Below are positions 24,699 through 33,399 of a stretch of 64,000 bases of DNA, piece after piece. The notes below the pieces were generated by a model. That model did not search any database, was not told the DNA's origin, and worked only from the letters and a program-made list of their open reading frames with translations. The DNA is taken from positions 62,001-126,000 of the forward strand of contig JBOZRQ010000034.1 of NCBI GenBank assembly GCA_050789255.1, read 5' to 3'. This DNA comes from JBOZRQ01 sp050789255. Lineage in GTDB: Bacteria > Bacillota > Sulfobacillia > Symbiobacteriales > Symbiobacteriaceae. A program made the position numbers and the translations under genes. Every line of letters begins with the position of its first letter. Within the stretch, counting starts at the first letter, position 1.

Positions 24699-25811
24699 TT
24701 GGAGCAGAGGCTGATCGATCCGACTGGTGCTACCTGCCTGTTGGCCCTGACCTTTATCGCAAAACTGCTGACGCCCGAACCGCGCATGCTCGCCGTCCGG
24801 GTGGGCAGCGGAGGATGGTTCATCGCCTTCGTCTCGGGCGTCATCGCCCTCGGCGGGTATTGGTTCTTGGCCCGCCTGTTGCGCCGGTTTCCCGTCACGT
24901 CGCTGACCGGCATCAACCGGGCCCTGTTTGGTCCTGTGGGCGGCGCCTTACTTACCGTACCCTATCTGTTCTATTTCATCTTCCTGGCCGGCATCGCCCT
25001 GCGGGAGTTTGTCGTGGGCTTCCGGCTGGCCGTCATGCCACACACCCCCGCCAGCGCGCTGGCGCTGGTCTACATCCTGGTGGTCGCCTTCATCGCGGTG
25101 AAGGGCATGGAGACGCTCTCAAGGATTACCGCCTACCTGTACCCGACTCTGGTCCTGCTGTTCGCCTTCACCCTCGTGGGTCCGATCCGATTTCTGGACT
25201 ACCGCGGGCTCTTCCCGGTCCTCGGCCTGCGGGCGAACGAGACCCTCTGGCTGAGCCTCCCGGAGACCTCTCTGTACAGCGAGGTGATCATTCTGGGCGT
25301 CCTGGCTGCCATGCTAAAACCCGGCAAGGTCGTGGGGGTGGGCCTGAAGGCTGTCATCAGCGGAATCATCGGCCAGACCGCCGGCTGGATGCTCTTCCTT
25401 GCCGCCTTCCCCCATCCGATGATCTCACGCCTCTCCTTCCCCATGCTGGAGGTGGTGCGGCTGATCGAGGTCAGCGAGATCATCCAGCGGTTGGAGGCGT
25501 TCTTCGTCTTCCTGTGGTTCTTCGTCGCAGCCCTGAAACTGTCGCTGCTGTTGCTCTGCGCATCCCTGACGATCACCGAGATGCTGGATCTGAAGGACTA
25601 CCGACCGCTGATGGCTCCCGTTCTCTCCCTGGTCTATTCCATCAGCTTTATCCCACCGAACGACGTCGCCCTCGTCTGGCTCGACTCCTTCACCCTGCGG
25701 GTCTGGAGCTGGCCGATCAGTTTTGCAATGCCCGCCCTGACTCTGCTCTGGGCGGTCGTGAGCGGGAAGCGGGGTGAGTCCCCTGGCGCGCCGGGCAACT
25801 TCGCCGGGTAG
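24699..25811 (+). CDS. Spore germinant receptor subunit B (GerB/GerKB family, endospore germination permease)
   Basis: The 370-aa protein has about ten transmembrane segments in the APC-superfamily fold and the family landmarks VSGVIALGGYWFLARLL near the N-terminus and GMETLSRITAYLYPTLVLL in the middle. The B subunit holds the germinant binding pocket in characterised receptors. The start is TTG 24699, 11 bases after AAAGGA, with no better start nearby. It begins 25 bases after subunit A and overlaps the start of subunit C by 38 bases, so all three are made together during sporulation. Ligand specificity cannot be read from the sequence. Confidence 0.93.
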   Translation: MEQRLIDPTGATCLLALTFIAKLLTPEPRMLAVRVGSGGWFIAFVSGVIALGGYWFLARLLRRFPVTSLTGINRALFGPVGGALLTVPYLFYFIFLAGIALREFVVGFRLAVMPHTPASALALVYILVVAFIAVKGMETLSRITAYLYPTLVLLFAFTLVGPIRFLDYRGLFPVLGLRANETLWLSLPETSLYSEVIILGVLAAMLKPGKVVGVGLKAVISGIIGQTAGWMLFLAAFPHPMISRLSFPMLEVVRLIEVSEIIQRLEAFFVFLWFFVAALKLSLLLLCASLTITEMLDLKDYRPLMAPVLSLVYSISFIPPNDVALVWLDSFTLRVWSWPISFAMPALTLLWAVVSGKRGESPGAPGNFAG

Positions 25812-27003
25812 GTTCCTTGCCCTGCTCCTGGTCGTCCTGCTGGTAGGTTCGGGCTGCTGGGACCGCAAGGAGATTGAAGATATCGGGTTCGTCCTGGGCA
25901 TGGGGCTGGACCAGGGGCCGGACGGCACCATGGAGATCACGTTCCAATTGGCCAACCCGCGCGCGATTTCAGGCGGCGCCGGCGTCGGAGGCGGTGCCGG
26001 GGGGGGAGGGCAAGAGAAATCGCCGCCCCTGCTGGTGGAGCGGATTCGGGAGACCACCGTCCATGAGGCGGTCCGCAGCCTGGAGGTCAAGACCAACCGC
26101 CGCGTCAGCCTGGTCCAGCTGCGTGTGCTGGTGATGGGGCGAAAACTGGCACAGGCCGGCCTTGCAGCGACCGTGGGGGCGATTGTCCGCAGCCGTGAGG
26201 TGCGCCAGACCCTGATGGTGATGATGGCCGACGGGACAGCCGAAGAGATCCTCCGGCTCAACCCCGCCATGGAGCGGGACCCGTCGCTCTTCCTGGAGGA
26301 CCTGACCCGCCGGGCCTACGAACGAACGGCCTGGGCGCCCCGCGTCCACCTGCACGATTTCATGGTCGGCTACGAAACCCTCGGCAAGGAGCCGATCCTG
26401 CCGATCGTGCACGCCTCCCGGACCGATCCCGCCCTCAATGGCGCGCCGGCCGACACCAAACCCGAACTGCGGGGTACCGTCGTCTTCAGCCGCGATCGCA
26501 TTGCCTGCGAACTGACCCCCTCAGAGACCGAAATGCTGCTCATGCTCGCCCGGCGCTCCCGCTCCTTCGTCGAAACCCTGCCGTTGCCCGATGAGCCTGG
26601 CCGACTGCTTTCGCTGGAAGTGTCCACCGAATCCCAGCAGGTGGCCGTCGACCTTGCCGGAGCCGAGCCGCGGTTCACCATCCAGGTGAGGCTCGAGGGC
26701 GAGATTCGCGAGGCCGAGGCGCTGCCCGATCGCTGGGCCACGCCCGACGGGATTCAGCGCCTTGGCGATGCCCTTACGGACCGCCTTGCAGGAAAGGCGA
26801 ACCGGCTGCTCAAGCGGCTGCAGCAGGACTGCAAGGCAGACGCCCTGGGCCTGGGGACGCGCCTGCAGACCCGCTTCGTCGACTATGGTGCGTGGGAGCG
26901 CTACGACTGGCCGTCCCACTTCCCGCGGGCCACGATCACAGCCCAGATCCAAACCTACATACGCCGCACCGGCATGACCGTAAAGACACCGGTGGCCCGG
27001 TAG
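25774..27003 (+). CDS. Spore germinant receptor subunit C (Ger(x)C lipoprotein)
   Basis: The 409-aa protein starts at GTG 25774, inside the end of the B-subunit gene. It has a lipoprotein signal: a hydrophobic core FLALLLVVLLVG and lipobox GSGC, followed directly by the family signature WDRKEIEDIGFVLGMGLD. The C-terminal Ger(x)C domain ends with FPRATITAQIQTYIRRTGM. A Gly-rich stretch (GGAGVGGGAGGGG) between the first two structural segments is a local insertion. The C subunit is lipid-anchored on the outer face of the spore inner membrane and is needed for receptor assembly. Confidence 0.94.
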   Translation: MSPLARRATSPGRFLALLLVVLLVGSGCWDRKEIEDIGFVLGMGLDQGPDGTMEITFQLANPRAISGGAGVGGGAGGGGQEKSPPLLVERIRETTVHEAVRSLEVKTNRRVSLVQLRVLVMGRKLAQAGLAATVGAIVRSREVRQTLMVMMADGTAEEILRLNPAMERDPSLFLEDLTRRAYERTAWAPRVHLHDFMVGYETLGKEPILPIVHASRTDPALNGAPADTKPELRGTVVFSRDRIACELTPSETEMLLMLARRSRSFVETLPLPDEPGRLLSLEVSTESQQVAVDLAGAEPRFTIQVRLEGEIREAEALPDRWATPDGIQRLGDALTDRLAGKANRLLKRLQQDCKADALGLGTRLQTRFVDYGAWERYDWPSHFPRATITAQIQTYIRRTGMTVKTPVAR

Positions 27004-27004
27004 C

Positions 27005-27169
27005 CTATCGGCCCAGCAGCAGGACGCCCAGGGGGAACAGGAAGGTCAGCGCAGCGAGAATCCCGACGCCGATCGCCCCGCCCTTGTTGCCACGGCGCCA
27101 TGCCACACGCCCGATATTGATGGTGTACCAGGTCACGGCCGCTATGATTACCATCGGAGCCCAAGTCAT
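27005..27169 (-). CDS. Small two-segment membrane protein (54 aa)
   Basis: ATG 27169 opens a 54-residue frame with two hydrophobic segments, PMVIIAAVTWYTINIG and GVGILAALTFLFPLGVLLL, joined by a basic loop (RVAWRRGNKGG). The loop would stay in the cytoplasm by the positive-inside rule. Only a GGTGG-like site precedes it, and that lies inside the terminator hairpin of the kinase gene, so it may depend on read-through from that operon. It converges on the germination operon, with its stop 2 bases beyond the GerC stop. No family recognised; the coding call rests on composition. Confidence 0.5.
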   Translation of the reverse strand: MTWAPMVIIAAVTWYTINIGRVAWRRGNKGGAIGVGILAALTFLFPLGVLLLGR

Positions 27170-27173
27170 AACA

Positions 27174-27211
27174 GAACCACCCCTTCGGGAGCATTCCCGG
27201 AGGGGTGGTTC
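27174..27211 (-). terminator. Hairpin after the NarL-type two-component operon
   Basis: GAACCACCCCT-T-CGGGA pairs with TCCCG-G-AGGGGTGGTTC around GCAT. On the minus strand it follows the histidine-kinase stop by 20 bases and is trailed by TGTTATG, so it is weak or leaky as a terminator and may also carry the ribosome site of the 54-aa gene. Confidence 0.6.
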
Positions 27212-27230
27212 TGAATACGACGGGAGATGC

Positions 27231-29219
27231 TCAGCCCGCCGCCGGTTTCCGGCGGCAGCCGGCAGGAAGCGGAATCCGGAGCTGAAGCACCGTTCCCTGG
27301 CCGGCAAGGCTGCTCAGGTTGTAGCTGCCGCCGACCGCCTGCACATAATCCTGCATCATCGTCAAGCCCAGTCCGGCCCGGGCCTCCGCTACGTCGAACC
27401 CACAGCCGCGGTCCTCCAGCGACAGAACCAGATCCTGCCCGTCCGAGATCTCAGCTGTAATCCGAACGGCCGCGCTCTGGGCGTGTTTGAGGGTGTTGCA
27501 CAAAAACTCCTCCGCAACCCGGTGGAGCACCAGGCAGACCAGCTCTGACTCCTTATCCCCCGGGGCCGGCAGCGCCTCCACATCGGGCGAGACCAGCAGG
27601 TCGACCTCGAAGGCGCCCTCGAACTGATCCCGGAGATAGCCCAGCACAGCCGTCGGGCCGAATCTGACCAGGGCCGGATGCAACCGGTGGCTCAAGGTGC
27701 GCACCTCTTCATCCCGGAGCCGGTCCAACTGACCCGCCACGTCCCGCAGGATCTCCTCGGCGGCCGGCGGATCCGCCAGCAACTGCCGGGCCTGATTCAG
27801 CCGGTGCCCCAGCACCACCAGCCGGGACTGCACCGTGCCGTGGAGCCGCTCCGACACCTGCCTGCGCACCGACTCCTGGGCCTCCAGGATCCGCCGGCGG
27901 GATTCCGCCTCCCGGGCGCTCTGCCTGGCCGCCGCCAGGTCCGTCATCAGCCTGCGCACATAGAGCATCGCGTAGACACCCAGCCCCTCGGTCAGCGCCA
28001 GCATCAGCACGTACATCAGGGTGCTTCCCAGGGTCTGCAGCGGCGGCGTGTCACGGGTGGCCACGCGGTAGAGGGCCCCTGCGATCGCCAGCGCCCCATG
28101 CAGGCCCATGAACGCCACACCGGCCCGGTCGCCCACCGCCCCTGTCGCAATCACGGGGATTAACACGGCGCAGATCGCAAGGCTGAAGGCCGCCATGCCG
28201 GCGTTGGCCAGCAGCCAAAACAGCGCGAGGCTCAGCGCTGTCAGGTGTGAAATCAGCCGCTGTCTGGCCGATCCGACCGCAGGGAAGACCCAGTGGGCCC
28301 CAATGTTGTAGGTGCAGATTCCCAGGACAAAGATCTCCGCAGCGCTCTGCGACACGAGGACCTGCGGGGAGAGCAGCAGCGGCAGCGCCATCACAAGCAG
28401 CGCCAGGGCCCAGGCCCATGCCTCCATCAGCGACTCCATCCAGCGGAGCGTCGTCTCCCGGGTGGCAGCCCCGGACTGCGCCTGACGCCTCACCACGCAG
28501 CGCATTCGAGCCTCGGTGGCAAACAGCAGCCCGGCCGCCCACGTGACCCAGAACGCCGTCCCGGCCCAGTGCCTCGACTGGACGGTCAGCACCGTCATCA
28601 CGACGCAGAAGAGGGCGCCGACCAGCCGAGCCGCCTTGCCGGCACCGGTCTCCCACGAGCGGGACGTGCCGTAGCCCAGCAGCAGGCCGCCGCCGGAGAG
28701 CCCGAGGATGCCGATCGCCGCAAGCATGGCCGGTGATATGGCCGCAGTCAGCATTTGGAACATGGCAGGCCAGGCGAGCATCATGGCGCCGACCGCCAGC
28801 TGGGCCACCCCGATGCAGCGGCCGAACAGCCCCCACCGGAACGGGGCGCCTGGTCCGGTGTGCGGTAAGGCGGGCGCCGCCAACACCGCCGCCGCCGTCA
28901 GGCCGTAAATCACCGCCGCGCTGCCATATCCATCGGCGGCAAAATGGACCGCCACAACCCCCGTGGGGATCGCCGCAGCGAGGGTGAAGAGCCACGCCAG
29001 CCAGCGGCCCAGGTCGTAGCGGGCCTGGAGGAAGAGCAGCACCCCGCCGGCCACCATGCCGGCCGAGAGGGGCGAGAACCAGGGGAGGATCTGCTGGTAG
29101 ATCGCAGCGTTGAACTGGCCCGGCACCGAGAACAGCGTCAGGCCCAGGAGCAGTTCGGACACCCCGGTCACCACGTACAGTGGCAGGTCCGGCGAGGCAG
29201 AAGGGCGCAGGTGTGACAC
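27231..29219 (-). CDS. Multi-pass membrane sensor histidine kinase, NarL-partner type (HisKA_3-like)
   Basis: GTG 29219 follows AAGGAGGG by 8 bases. The 662-aa protein has about a dozen hydrophobic segments over residues 1-410 and a coiled-coil linker (AAARQSAREAESRRRILEAQ). Its phosphorylation region SERLHGTVQSRLVVLGHRL carries the His in the LHGTVQS motif typical of kinases paired with LuxR/NarL regulators. The ATPase domain has FLCNTLKHAQ (N box), EDRGCGF (G1) and GLGLTMMQDYV (G2). It lies 16 bases after its response regulator in one operon. The membrane half has no named sensor domain, so it may sense a lipid, redox or membrane state. Confidence 0.88.
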   Translation of the reverse strand: MSHLRPSASPDLPLYVVTGVSELLLGLTLFSVPGQFNAAIYQQILPWFSPLSAGMVAGGVLLFLQARYDLGRWLAWLFTLAAAIPTGVVAVHFAADGYGSAAVIYGLTAAAVLAAPALPHTGPGAPFRWGLFGRCIGVAQLAVGAMMLAWPAMFQMLTAAISPAMLAAIGILGLSGGGLLLGYGTSRSWETGAGKAARLVGALFCVVMTVLTVQSRHWAGTAFWVTWAAGLLFATEARMRCVVRRQAQSGAATRETTLRWMESLMEAWAWALALLVMALPLLLSPQVLVSQSAAEIFVLGICTYNIGAHWVFPAVGSARQRLISHLTALSLALFWLLANAGMAAFSLAICAVLIPVIATGAVGDRAGVAFMGLHGALAIAGALYRVATRDTPPLQTLGSTLMYVLMLALTEGLGVYAMLYVRRLMTDLAAARQSAREAESRRRILEAQESVRRQVSERLHGTVQSRLVVLGHRLNQARQLLADPPAAEEILRDVAGQLDRLRDEEVRTLSHRLHPALVRFGPTAVLGYLRDQFEGAFEVDLLVSPDVEALPAPGDKESELVCLVLHRVAEEFLCNTLKHAQSAAVRITAEISDGQDLVLSLEDRGCGFDVAEARAGLGLTMMQDYVQAVGGSYNLSSLAGQGTVLQLRIPLPAGCRRKPAAG

Positions 29220-29235
29220 GTCGCCGCCCTCCTTC

Positions 29236-29919
29236 CTACAGCTGGAGGGAGACGATGGCGCCGGCGTCCTGCGTCTCCCTGAGGTAGGTTAGCACCGCTT
29301 TGACCCGGGGATGGATCGGCTCGCCCTGCATCCCTATGCCCAGCTCCCGGTAAATGGCGGTCAGGTAGTTCTCCACCGACTTTTCGGAAAGGAAGAGCCG
29401 CTCGGCAATGGCGGCGTTGCTGTACCCTTCGGCCAGCAGCCCCAGCACCTCGAACTGGCGCGGGGTGAGCCGGCCCACGCTCGATCCCCGCCGGGGGCGC
29501 ACGCCGCTGCTGATCTGCGGGTCGAGCACCACCAGGCCCAGGCTCGATCCCTGGATCGCTCGCACCAGCACCTCCAGGTCGGAGACCGACCGCTTCAGCA
29601 GGTAGCACCACCCCGCGGCGGCCTCGGCCGGAATCGCCTGCAGGTACTGCCGGGCGTGGTGGTTGGAGAGCAGCACGACGCCCATCGCCGCATGGATCTG
29701 CCGGGCGCGCCGGCCCAGGTCCACCCCGTGCATGCCGGGCCCCAGCTCAATGTCGGTGAGCATCACATCCGGCCGCAGATCCTGCACCGCCCGCAGCGCC
29801 GACTCGCCGTCGCAGGCGACGCCGACCACCTTGACCCCCGCCGCACTCTGGAGGGCGATCTGGAGCATCTGCCGGTACAGACCCTCGTCCTCCACGATCA
29901 GCACACGAATCTGGCGCAT
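29236..29919 (-). CDS. NarL/LuxR-family response regulator
   Basis: The 227-aa protein has a receiver domain with E10/D11 and the phosphoacceptor D56 (MLTDIELGPG). A LuxR-type helix-turn-helix at about 165-215 follows (LTPRQFEVLGLLAEGYSNAA, then SEKSVENYLTAIYRELGI). The usual receiver Lys lies in CYLLKRS, where an L replaces the common V-K-P context. ATG 29919 is preceded by AAGGAGG at 10 bases. It is first gene of the operon with the kinase and is divergent from the chemoreceptor at 30118, so it may control that gene too, which is inference. Confidence 0.9.
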   Translation of the reverse strand: MRQIRVLIVEDEGLYRQMLQIALQSAAGVKVVGVACDGESALRAVQDLRPDVMLTDIELGPGMHGVDLGRRARQIHAAMGVVLLSNHHARQYLQAIPAEAAAGWCYLLKRSVSDLEVLVRAIQGSSLGLVVLDPQISSGVRPRRGSSVGRLTPRQFEVLGLLAEGYSNAAIAERLFLSEKSVENYLTAIYRELGIGMQGEPIHPRVKAVLTYLRETQDAGAIVSLQL

Positions 29920-30117
29920 GGTGACCAGGTCCTCCTTGCTGTAAAGAAAGCGTAAAGATTGCAGCGATGGGCGCCAAACAGGGGGCTAGCCCCCTGGTGG
30001 ACAGGGGATACCCCTATTTCTCCGATGGTTGGGACATGCGACACTAAAGTATACGTCCTGTAGCACTTTTGCACCTGTCGTTGCCTCAACCTTAACACTA
30101 TCCTGGGGGGACTTCTC

Positions 30118-31971
30118 GTGCGTCTGACCGTCCAGCGCAAACTGATGGGGAGCTTCGTGCTGGTCCTGATTCTGATGGGCGCCGCCACGTACATGGGCAT
30201 CAACGGGCTCCTGCAGATGGCGGACTCCTGGGACCGCATGCACCAGCTCAATAGTGCGGTCAACGCCGCCAGCCGGCTGGATGCGGCCTTCGCCACCATC
30301 CTCGCCAACAACCGGGGCTATATGCTCATCCAGAGCCCCGACTACAAGCAGGGCTTTGAGAAGGCGCGGGCAGACTCCGAGGCGATCATCAAGGAGCTCT
30401 CCGACCTCGCCGCCGGGGCCGAGACCGCCCCGATTCTGGAGCGGATCAAGCGCTCGGCTGCCGACTTCGGGCGGGTCTCCGCACAGCTGTACACCCAGCA
30501 GTCCTTCACCCGGGAACAGGTGCAGGACCAGCTCACCCGGGTTCTTGCCGGCCCGCGCCAGGAGCTGGTCAAGGAGATCGAGGAGCTGACCGCGGTCCTG
30601 GCCCAGCTGGAGAAGACCACACAGGATGAGGCCGACGCCGAGAAGCTCTTCGACATCGAGGCGTCCATTGGCGCTGCGGTGGTCGCTGCGATCCTCGGGA
30701 TTCTCGTCTCGTATATCATCTCCCGCCGCGTCGCGGGCACCGTCACCCGGACCGCCCAGGCCGCCCAGCGGCTGGCCGAGGGCGACCTGTCCGTGAGCGA
30801 ACTGACTGCCACCGAGAACGATGAGATCGGCGACATGGCACGCGCCTTCAACGAGATGCTGCGGGGCCTGCGGACCCTGATCAGCCAGGTGACCCAGTCC
30901 TCGGTCACCGTCTCCAGTGCGGCCGACCAGCTCTCCGCTGCCACCGAGCAGATCGCCGCCGTCGCCGGAGGCGTCGCCCAGGCCGTGAGCCAGGTGGCCC
31001 AAGGCGCCAGCAGCCAGTCCACCGCCGCCCTGGAGTCGGCCCGGATCGTCGGCGAGGTGCGTGCGGCGATCACCCAGATCGCAGCCGGCGCCCAGGAGCA
31101 GGCCCGCGGCGTGCAGCTGGCCGGCGGGCAGGTCGCCGACATGGTCTCCGCCTCGGCGGATGTATTCGCCAAGGTATCCAGCGTGGCCTCCTCGGCCGAT
31201 CAGGCCCTGTCCGCCGCCCGCAGCGGCAGCGCCGTCGTCGCCCGGACCGTCCAGGGGATGGACCGCATCCAGGATCGGGTCATGGCCACCGCCGAGCAGG
31301 TGCAGAACCTGAGCAGCTACTCCGAGAAGATCGGGCTGATCACGGGCGTCATCACCGACCTGGCGGGCAGGACCAACCTGCTGGCGCTCAACGCCGCCAT
31401 TGAGGCGGCCCGGGCGGGCGAGCACGGCCGCGGCTTCGCCGTCGTGGCCGACGAGGTGCGCAAGCTGGCCGAGCAGTCGGCCGCCTCCGCCAAGGAGATC
31501 GCCTTGCTGATCCAGTCCATTCAGGCTGCCACCGGTGCGGCGGCGAAGGCGATGGAGGAGGGCACCCAGGAGGTGCGCACCGGCGCCGGCCTGGCCGCCG
31601 AGGCCGGGGCTGCCCTGGACCGGATCTTGACGGAGGTCGAGCGGACCAGCCGCGACGGCGAGGCGATCCACAGCGCCGTCGAGTCGATCCGGCGGGCCAC
31701 CGGCAAGGCGGCCGAGGCGGTGGAGTCGGTGGCCTCGGTCACCGAGGAGAACACGGCAGCCACGGAAGAGATGGCGGCCGGCTCCGAAGAGGTCGTGCGG
31801 GCGGTGCAGGAGATCGCAGCGGTCTCGGAGCAGAACGCCGCCGCCGCCGAGGAGGTCTCGGCCTCCATCGAGGAGCTGAACGCCAACAGCGAGGAGATGG
31901 CCGCCTCCGCCAAGGAGCTCTCGGGGGTCGCGAAGGCGCTGCAGGCCCAGGTCTCCCGGTTCCGGCTGTAA
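30118..31971 (+). CDS. Methyl-accepting chemotaxis protein (third receptor)
   Basis: The 617-aa receptor starts at GTG 30118, 8 bases after GGGGGGA. TM1 is at about 8-28, followed by a four-helix-bundle-like sensor of about 150 residues, TM2 at about 183-205 and HAMP (RRVAGTVTRTAQAAQRLAEG). The signalling domain carries the hairpin GRTNLLALNAAIEAARAGEH near 412. The sensor contains LNSAVNAASRLDAAFATILAN, a pattern found in small 4HB sensors. It is clearly distinct from the tandem pair at 3094/5105 in both halves, so it is not a recent copy. The 198 bases upstream separate it from the divergent NarL system and show no clear sigma-D match. Confidence 0.95.
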   Translation: MRLTVQRKLMGSFVLVLILMGAATYMGINGLLQMADSWDRMHQLNSAVNAASRLDAAFATILANNRGYMLIQSPDYKQGFEKARADSEAIIKELSDLAAGAETAPILERIKRSAADFGRVSAQLYTQQSFTREQVQDQLTRVLAGPRQELVKEIEELTAVLAQLEKTTQDEADAEKLFDIEASIGAAVVAAILGILVSYIISRRVAGTVTRTAQAAQRLAEGDLSVSELTATENDEIGDMARAFNEMLRGLRTLISQVTQSSVTVSSAADQLSAATEQIAAVAGGVAQAVSQVAQGASSQSTAALESARIVGEVRAAITQIAAGAQEQARGVQLAGGQVADMVSASADVFAKVSSVASSADQALSAARSGSAVVARTVQGMDRIQDRVMATAEQVQNLSSYSEKIGLITGVITDLAGRTNLLALNAAIEAARAGEHGRGFAVVADEVRKLAEQSAASAKEIALLIQSIQAATGAAAKAMEEGTQEVRTGAGLAAEAGAALDRILTEVERTSRDGEAIHSAVESIRRATGKAAEAVESVASVTEENTAATEEMAAGSEEVVRAVQEIAAVSEQNAAAAEEVSASIEELNANSEEMAASAKELSGVAKALQAQVSRFRL

Positions 31972-31988
31972 GAGTTGCATGCAAAAAC

Positions 31989-32022
31989 AGGGTGGCAAGG
32001 ACTTGAGTCCTGCCACCCTTTG
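31989..32022 (+). terminator. Terminator after the third chemoreceptor
   Basis: AGGGTGGCA-A-GGAC pairs with GTCC-TGCCACCCT around TTGA, followed by TTGTGCTTTG. It begins 17 bases after the stop codon. Confidence 0.75.
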
Positions 32023-32072
32023 TGCTTTGTCGGGCATACTAGCCGTGACACGCAATCATTCGAGGTGCACTG

Positions 32073-32942
32073 ATGCATTATCTGCTACTGACCGGGTTCG
32101 CCCTGCTTTTCGGCTATCTGAGTTATCGCCGCGGCTCTGGCCCGATCTGGGTCGCCAGCGTGATGGGGATGGCAATGTCGCTGGGTGTCACCGATACCTT
32201 GGTCGCGGGGCTCCTGCGCCTGTATGAATTCCGGCCGCACCTGGCCCCCACGGTCTCCCAGGACAACCCGGTGGGCTTCTTGCTATCAGACTTTGCGGCG
32301 GTGCCCTTGCTGTACGCCGCCGGCGCTACCTTTTTCCCGCGCAGGCGGGTGCTGATGAGCCTGGGGCTGGCGCTGCTCCTTGCCGGGATTGAGCGGTGGT
32401 TCCTGCACGCCGGGGTCTTCGTGCACCATGCCTGGTCCACCTGGTACTCCGTGGTGCTGTTCTCCTTGCGCTTCCTGGTGGCGGCCTGGTGGGTCCCCCG
32501 GCTGGAACGGGTCGGCTATACGAAGGGGTTCCGGGCCTTCCTGATCGCGGTCAGCACCAGCTTCGCCTGGTTTCTCTGGACGATCCCGGTCAGCAGTCTT
32601 CTGCGGCTGTGGACCGTTCGCCCGGGCCTTCTGGTGGGCGCCGACCCCGACCGCGTGCTCGGGATGACCTTGTATCACGGCCTTCCCTTCTTTGCCATCG
32701 CCTTTTTGGCCGTATGGCTGGAATGGGGCCGGACCGTCCGGGGGTCGCTGCTCACAGCCGGGCTCCTGGTCGCCTACCTGTACTGGCTTGGCGGCAGCGG
32801 GCTTTGGCGGCAGGCGCCCGGCTGGAGCCCCTTGCTGGAAGGGGCGGCCCTGACCGCCCTGGTGGTGGCGGTCTCCTACCTCGACCGCTGGTTTGCGGCG
32901 CAGCTGCCCGTGCGGGAGCGGACCGGCGTGAACGGCGGGTAG
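32073..32942 (+). CDS. Polytopic membrane protein of unknown function
   Basis: The 289-aa protein has about eight hydrophobic segments and little outside the membrane. Noted features are TDTLVAGLLRLYEF and an Arg-containing loop FFPRRR. The segment ERWFLHAGVFVHHAWSTWYS has clustered His/Trp, reminiscent of CBO0543-type Firmicutes membrane proteins. ATG 32073 follows GAGGTG by 5 bases. The next gene starts 4 bases after its stop and has the same character, so the two probably form a membrane pair. No enzyme motif is visible and no function is claimed. Confidence 0.7.
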   Translation: MHYLLLTGFALLFGYLSYRRGSGPIWVASVMGMAMSLGVTDTLVAGLLRLYEFRPHLAPTVSQDNPVGFLLSDFAAVPLLYAAGATFFPRRRVLMSLGLALLLAGIERWFLHAGVFVHHAWSTWYSVVLFSLRFLVAAWWVPRLERVGYTKGFRAFLIAVSTSFAWFLWTIPVSSLLRLWTVRPGLLVGADPDRVLGMTLYHGLPFFAIAFLAVWLEWGRTVRGSLLTAGLLVAYLYWLGGSGLWRQAPGWSPLLEGAALTALVVAVSYLDRWFAAQLPVRERTGVNGG

Positions 32943-32946
32943 CCGC

Positions 32947-33399
32947 ATGTACTACCTGACGTTAGCGGCGCTCACCTGGCTCGCAGCCATCTGGGTCATT
33001 GACTGGAAGCGATGGCGGGAGCTGCTCATCTACGGCCTGTGGGGCGCCCTGGTCGCCCAGGTGGAGAACGAACTGGGCGAGAGCCTCGGGCTGTGGGAGT
33101 ACCGTGATGTGGGGCCAATCCGCAGCCACGACGCCATTTCGCTGTTGATCGCCCTCAGCGCCGCCCCGCTCTTTGCCATGGCCTTTGCCCAGGCGCTGAA
33201 ACCCGGCCGCCCGTTCCCCTGGCTGCGGTCCGCCTTCACCACGGCACTCGCCATGCTCCCCGAGATCGTTGCGCTCTACACCCGTAACATTGTTCACAGA
33301 GGGTGGTGGTCGACGCCGGTCTCGGTGATCGCCTACCTGCCGACCTGGTTCACGATCTGGCTGCTGCACCGATGGATGACTCGGCCGAAACCTGGGTAG
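32947..33399 (+). CDS. CBO0543-like small polytopic membrane protein
   Basis: The 150-aa protein has four to five hydrophobic segments. ENELGESLGLWEYRDVGP and RNIVHRGWWSTPVSV, with their conserved Glu/Trp/Tyr and double Trp, resemble CBO0543-family proteins found in spore-forming Firmicutes. Function is unknown. It is coupled to the preceding membrane gene (4-base gap). Its last 50 bases overlap the 3' end of the convergent MFS gene, so transcripts of the two would be antisense there. Confidence 0.65.
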   Translation: MYYLTLAALTWLAAIWVIDWKRWRELLIYGLWGALVAQVENELGESLGLWEYRDVGPIRSHDAISLLIALSAAPLFAMAFAQALKPGRPFPWLRSAFTTALAMLPEIVALYTRNIVHRGWWSTPVSVIAYLPTWFTIWLLHRWMTRPKPG

